The translations under genes were made by a program, and so were the position numbers. A stretch of DNA of 7,513 nucleotides, taken from assembly GCA_011365025.1 (NCBI GenBank), contig RDOF01000076.1:1-7513 (forward strand), given 5' to 3'. Positions 6,264 through 7,513 of the stretch are shown piece after piece. Origin of the DNA: Candidatus Thorarchaeota archaeon. Lineage in GTDB: Archaea; Asgardarchaeota; Thorarchaeia; Thorarchaeales; Thorarchaeaceae. The notes under the pieces are model-generated. The model did not search any database, was not told the origin of the DNA, and saw only the letters and a program-made list of their open reading frames with translations. The first letter of the stretch is position 1. Each line of letters starts with the position of its first letter.

Positions 6264-6901
6264 TCGTTTCTTAGCCATTCTCGGAATTCAGCAGGCGATT
6301 GGAAACACCAGAACGCTTCTTCTCTCATAGCAATATAAGCTTCGTAGGTCCCAGGAGCAAAGCCATAGGTGTCAGTAACAATAATGTATTTCCTTCGCCA
6401 TATATCCTCAGGCAAGTATGATATCAGATGTGCCGTCTTGATCGCTTTAGGGAGATCATCCTTACCACCCTTTCCACTGTCCTCATAAGCGAACATCCAG
6501 ACCTCTTTTGCTTTAATCACTTCTCTCTCCCACAGCGAAGCGACCGCGGTCCCTGTCTCTTCGTGGCGTCGATGCCTTGTGTATTCTCCATGCGGACTAT
6601 GAGTTAGGATAAGATCAAAATGCATTTCAGGCAGTAAGGAGAGAACCACTTGCTGCACATCAACTTCTGATAGAGGCAATTGCTCCGGTCCATCATCGAG
6701 GTCACCAATCTTGCTAACTCCACCAAGCTGCTGGACAGCACGGACGAATCTTGGCGCCCGATCTGTGTCGCTTCCACGACAGAGCGATACAATTGTCCAA
6801 TGCCAGTCCGAGTGGTTGAGCACAGTCCCGCCAGCCCAAATCGTTTCATCATCAGGATGTGCAACTATCACAGCTGCTGTGACATGTTTCCTCTTTTCCA
6901 T
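6257..6901 (-). CDS. PIG-L/LmbE-family N-acetylglucosaminyl-type deacetylase
   Basis: The 214-residue protein is predicted to be a zinc-dependent deacetylase of the PIG-L/LmbE family, which removes acetyl groups from GlcNAc moieties in GPI, mycothiol, bacillithiol, teicoplanin and chitobiose pathways. The signature AHPDDE is at 14-19 (H15 and D18 as zinc ligands, D17 as base, by family analogy). THSPHGEYTRHRRHEE at 100-115 supplies the third zinc ligand, from H110 or H113. The length is normal. ATG 6901 is chosen; an in-frame TTG at 6913 would add four residues but has no support. Only a poor GGT-type ribosome site lies upstream, while a TATA-like box is centred about 26 bp before the ATG, so the gene may be read from a leaderless mRNA. 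It is first in an operon with the glycosyltransferase (5-nt gap) and the hydrolase. The pairing suggests that the deacetylase acts on the product of the neighbouring transferase, as in BshA/BshB, but the order of steps is inferred. Confidence 0.92.
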   Translation of the reverse strand: MEKRKHVTAAVIVAHPDDETIWAGGTVLNHSDWHWTIVSLCRGSDTDRAPRFVRAVQQLGGVSKIGDLDDGPEQLPLSEVDVQQVVLSLLPEMHFDLILTHSPHGEYTRHRRHEETGTAVASLWEREVIKAKEVWMFAYEDSGKGGKDDLPKAIKTAHLISYLPEDIWRRKYIIVTDTYGFAPGTYEAYIAMREEAFWCFQSPAEFREWLRNER

Positions 6902-6922
6902 ACATACCAGCAACGATGCGAA

Positions 6923-6933
6923 GTATAAAAGAT
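6923..6933 (-). promoter_or_regulatory. TATA-like promoter box of the deacetylase-glycosyltransferase-hydrolase operon
   Basis: The minus strand reads ATCTTTTATAC, close to the archaeal TTTATATA box. Its centre (about 6927) is some 26 bp before ATG 6901, the usual TATA-to-start distance in archaea, so transcription would begin at or within a few bases of the start codon. No clear BRE purine stretch is seen upstream. Confidence 0.5.
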
Positions 6934-7143
6934 GTAGCTATGTTCTTCCTGTAGTGAAGATACGGCAGCCTCTACTTCAATCTTCTCACAAATTGAGGAA
7001 ATGGACATATAGAACAGATTCTCATCGTTCCTTGGAGATCAATCCAAGAAGTGTTACCAAGAGATAGGATAAAGAAGCGCTGAATGTGAATCTGACCTGC
7101 GACACCGGACTCTCGTAACAATGAGATACAGCCATGACCATTA

Positions 7144-7152
7144 TCTTATAAC
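7144..7152 (+). promoter_or_regulatory. TATA-like box upstream of the CBS-domain gene
   Basis: TCTTATAAC is centred about 41 bp before ATG 7189. A start about 26 bp downstream gives a leader of roughly 15 nt that can just hold the AGAGGA ribosome site. The box and the opposite-facing one near 6927 lie about 220 bp apart in the 287-bp divergent spacer between the two genes, which otherwise shows nothing I can name. Confidence 0.35.
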
Positions 7153-7174
7153 TCACGGTGAGGAATCACAGATT

Positions 7175-7180
7175 AGAGGA
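7175..7180 (+). promoter_or_regulatory. Ribosome binding site of the CBS-domain gene
   Basis: AGAGGA, 8 nt before ATG 7189. It rules in ATG 7189; the nearer ATG at 7181 opens only a two-codon frame (ATT GAA) before TGA. Confidence 0.5.
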
Positions 7181-7188
7181 ATGATTGA

Positions 7189-7513
7189 ATGAAGATCCAA
7201 AACTTGATTGATGAAGATGTAGTAACTACACTGGGAGATATCTCTCTCAAAGAAGCAATCAGTATCCTTTACAAAAGACACATTGGTTCAATCATTATCA
7301 TCGACAAAGACAAGAAGTGCAAAGGCATATTCACTGAACGTGATGCCATACGTGTCATAGCTAATGATATTCCATTGAACACGCCGCTTGTTGAGGTCAT
7401 GACGACAAATCTAAAGACAGTAGATGAGCAGGCCACATTCTCGATGGCAAAAGAGATTATGAGAGATCATAACATTAGACATCTGCCTGTCGTCGATGAG
7501 CAAGGACGACTCA
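7189..7513 (+). CDS. Tandem CBS-domain protein (C-terminus cut by window edge)
   Basis: ATG 7189 opens 108 codons that run off the right edge. The frame holds a CBS (Bateman) pair: the first motif spans about residues 6-60, with GSIIIIDKDKKCKGIFTERDAIRV at about 33-56 (the IFTERD turn is typical). The second begins with VMTTNLKTVDEQATFSMAKEIMRDHNIRHLPVVDEQGRL at about 70-108 and is cut just after the HLPVVDEQG strand. Such pairs bind adenosine nucleotides or S-adenosylmethionine and either act alone or regulate a fused domain; any fused domain would lie outside the window. There is no signal peptide. A ribosome site AGAGGA stands 8 nt before the ATG, and an in-frame TGA directly precedes the start. 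It is divergent from the sugar operon; any regulatory link to it is speculation. Confidence 0.9.
   Translation, partial: MKIQNLIDEDVVTTLGDISLKEAISILYKRHIGSIIIIDKDKKCKGIFTERDAIRVIANDIPLNTPLVEVMTTNLKTVDEQATFSMAKEIMRDHNIRHLPVVDEQGRL

Larger units (their letters stand above)
6902..7188. other. Divergent intergenic spacer with promoters on both sides
   Basis: The 287-bp region separates the sugar operon from the CBS gene. Apart from one TATA-like box at each end no repeat, operator palindrome or small gene stands out. Confidence 0.45.

Noticed and set aside
6252..6278. Longer glycosyltransferase start at ATG 6278
   Set aside because: The strong GAGGTGA site 5 nt before ATG 6251 and the family-typical MKVLVLFDYPPPPGG beginning favour 6251. 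The extra nine residues are lysine-rich and non-family.

Overview
The window looks like chromosomal DNA from an archaeon, probably mesophilic, with mid-range base composition. The clues are TATA-like boxes at sensible distances from starts, strong GGTGA-type ribosome sites inside a tightly packed operon, and a secreted Kelch-propeller/phosphoesterase fusion of a kind I associate with archaeal (e.g. Asgard or Thermoplasmata-like) genomes. The lineage is an inference with low confidence. There is no RNA gene, CRISPR array, insertion sequence, phage gene or origin that I can support.

Layout, left to right. (1) 1-1299, minus strand: a secreted protein with six degenerate Kelch-like repeats followed by a calcineurin-type metallophosphoesterase domain. 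It runs off the left edge just after the GNHE motif. It has no in-window stop and is therefore easy to miss. (2) 1300-1467: spacer with a U-tract terminator candidate for the next gene and a weak promoter candidate for the Kelch gene. (3) 1468-2085 and 2183-2608, minus strand: a nitroreductase-fold FMN protein of the SagB/ThcOx-like group, and upstream of it a cysteine-rich protein resembling the DUF6144 family. The two may form a loose pair. (4) 2609-3127: a 519-bp stretch with no convincing gene, some short hairpins, and a possible promoter for the next gene. (5) 3128-3718, plus strand: a small membrane protein with an N-terminal pair of CxxC motifs (zinc-ribbon-like) and three predicted membrane segments. 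(6) 3935-6901, minus strand: a compact three-gene operon transcribed in the order PIG-L/LmbE-type deacetylase, family-4-like GT-B glycosyltransferase, (alpha/alpha)6-barrel glycoside hydrolase. The spacers are only 5 and 1 nt. (7) 7189 to the right edge, plus strand: a tandem CBS-domain protein, divergent from the operon and cut by the window end.

The most interesting unit is the three-gene operon. A GT-B glycosyltransferase next to a PIG-L deacetylase is the two-enzyme core of mycothiol/bacillithiol-type synthesis (MshA/MshB, BshA/BshB) and of several other N-acetyl-sugar glycoside pathways. Here it is joined to a GH100/GH63-like hydrolase rather than a cysteine ligase. The three products probably build, deacetylate and trim or recycle one small glycoside or glycan, but the substrate cannot be read from the sequence. 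The operon's TATA-like box is centred about 26 bp before the deacetylase ATG, which predicts a leaderless or near-leaderless mRNA, while the two downstream cistrons have clear or usable Shine-Dalgarno sites.
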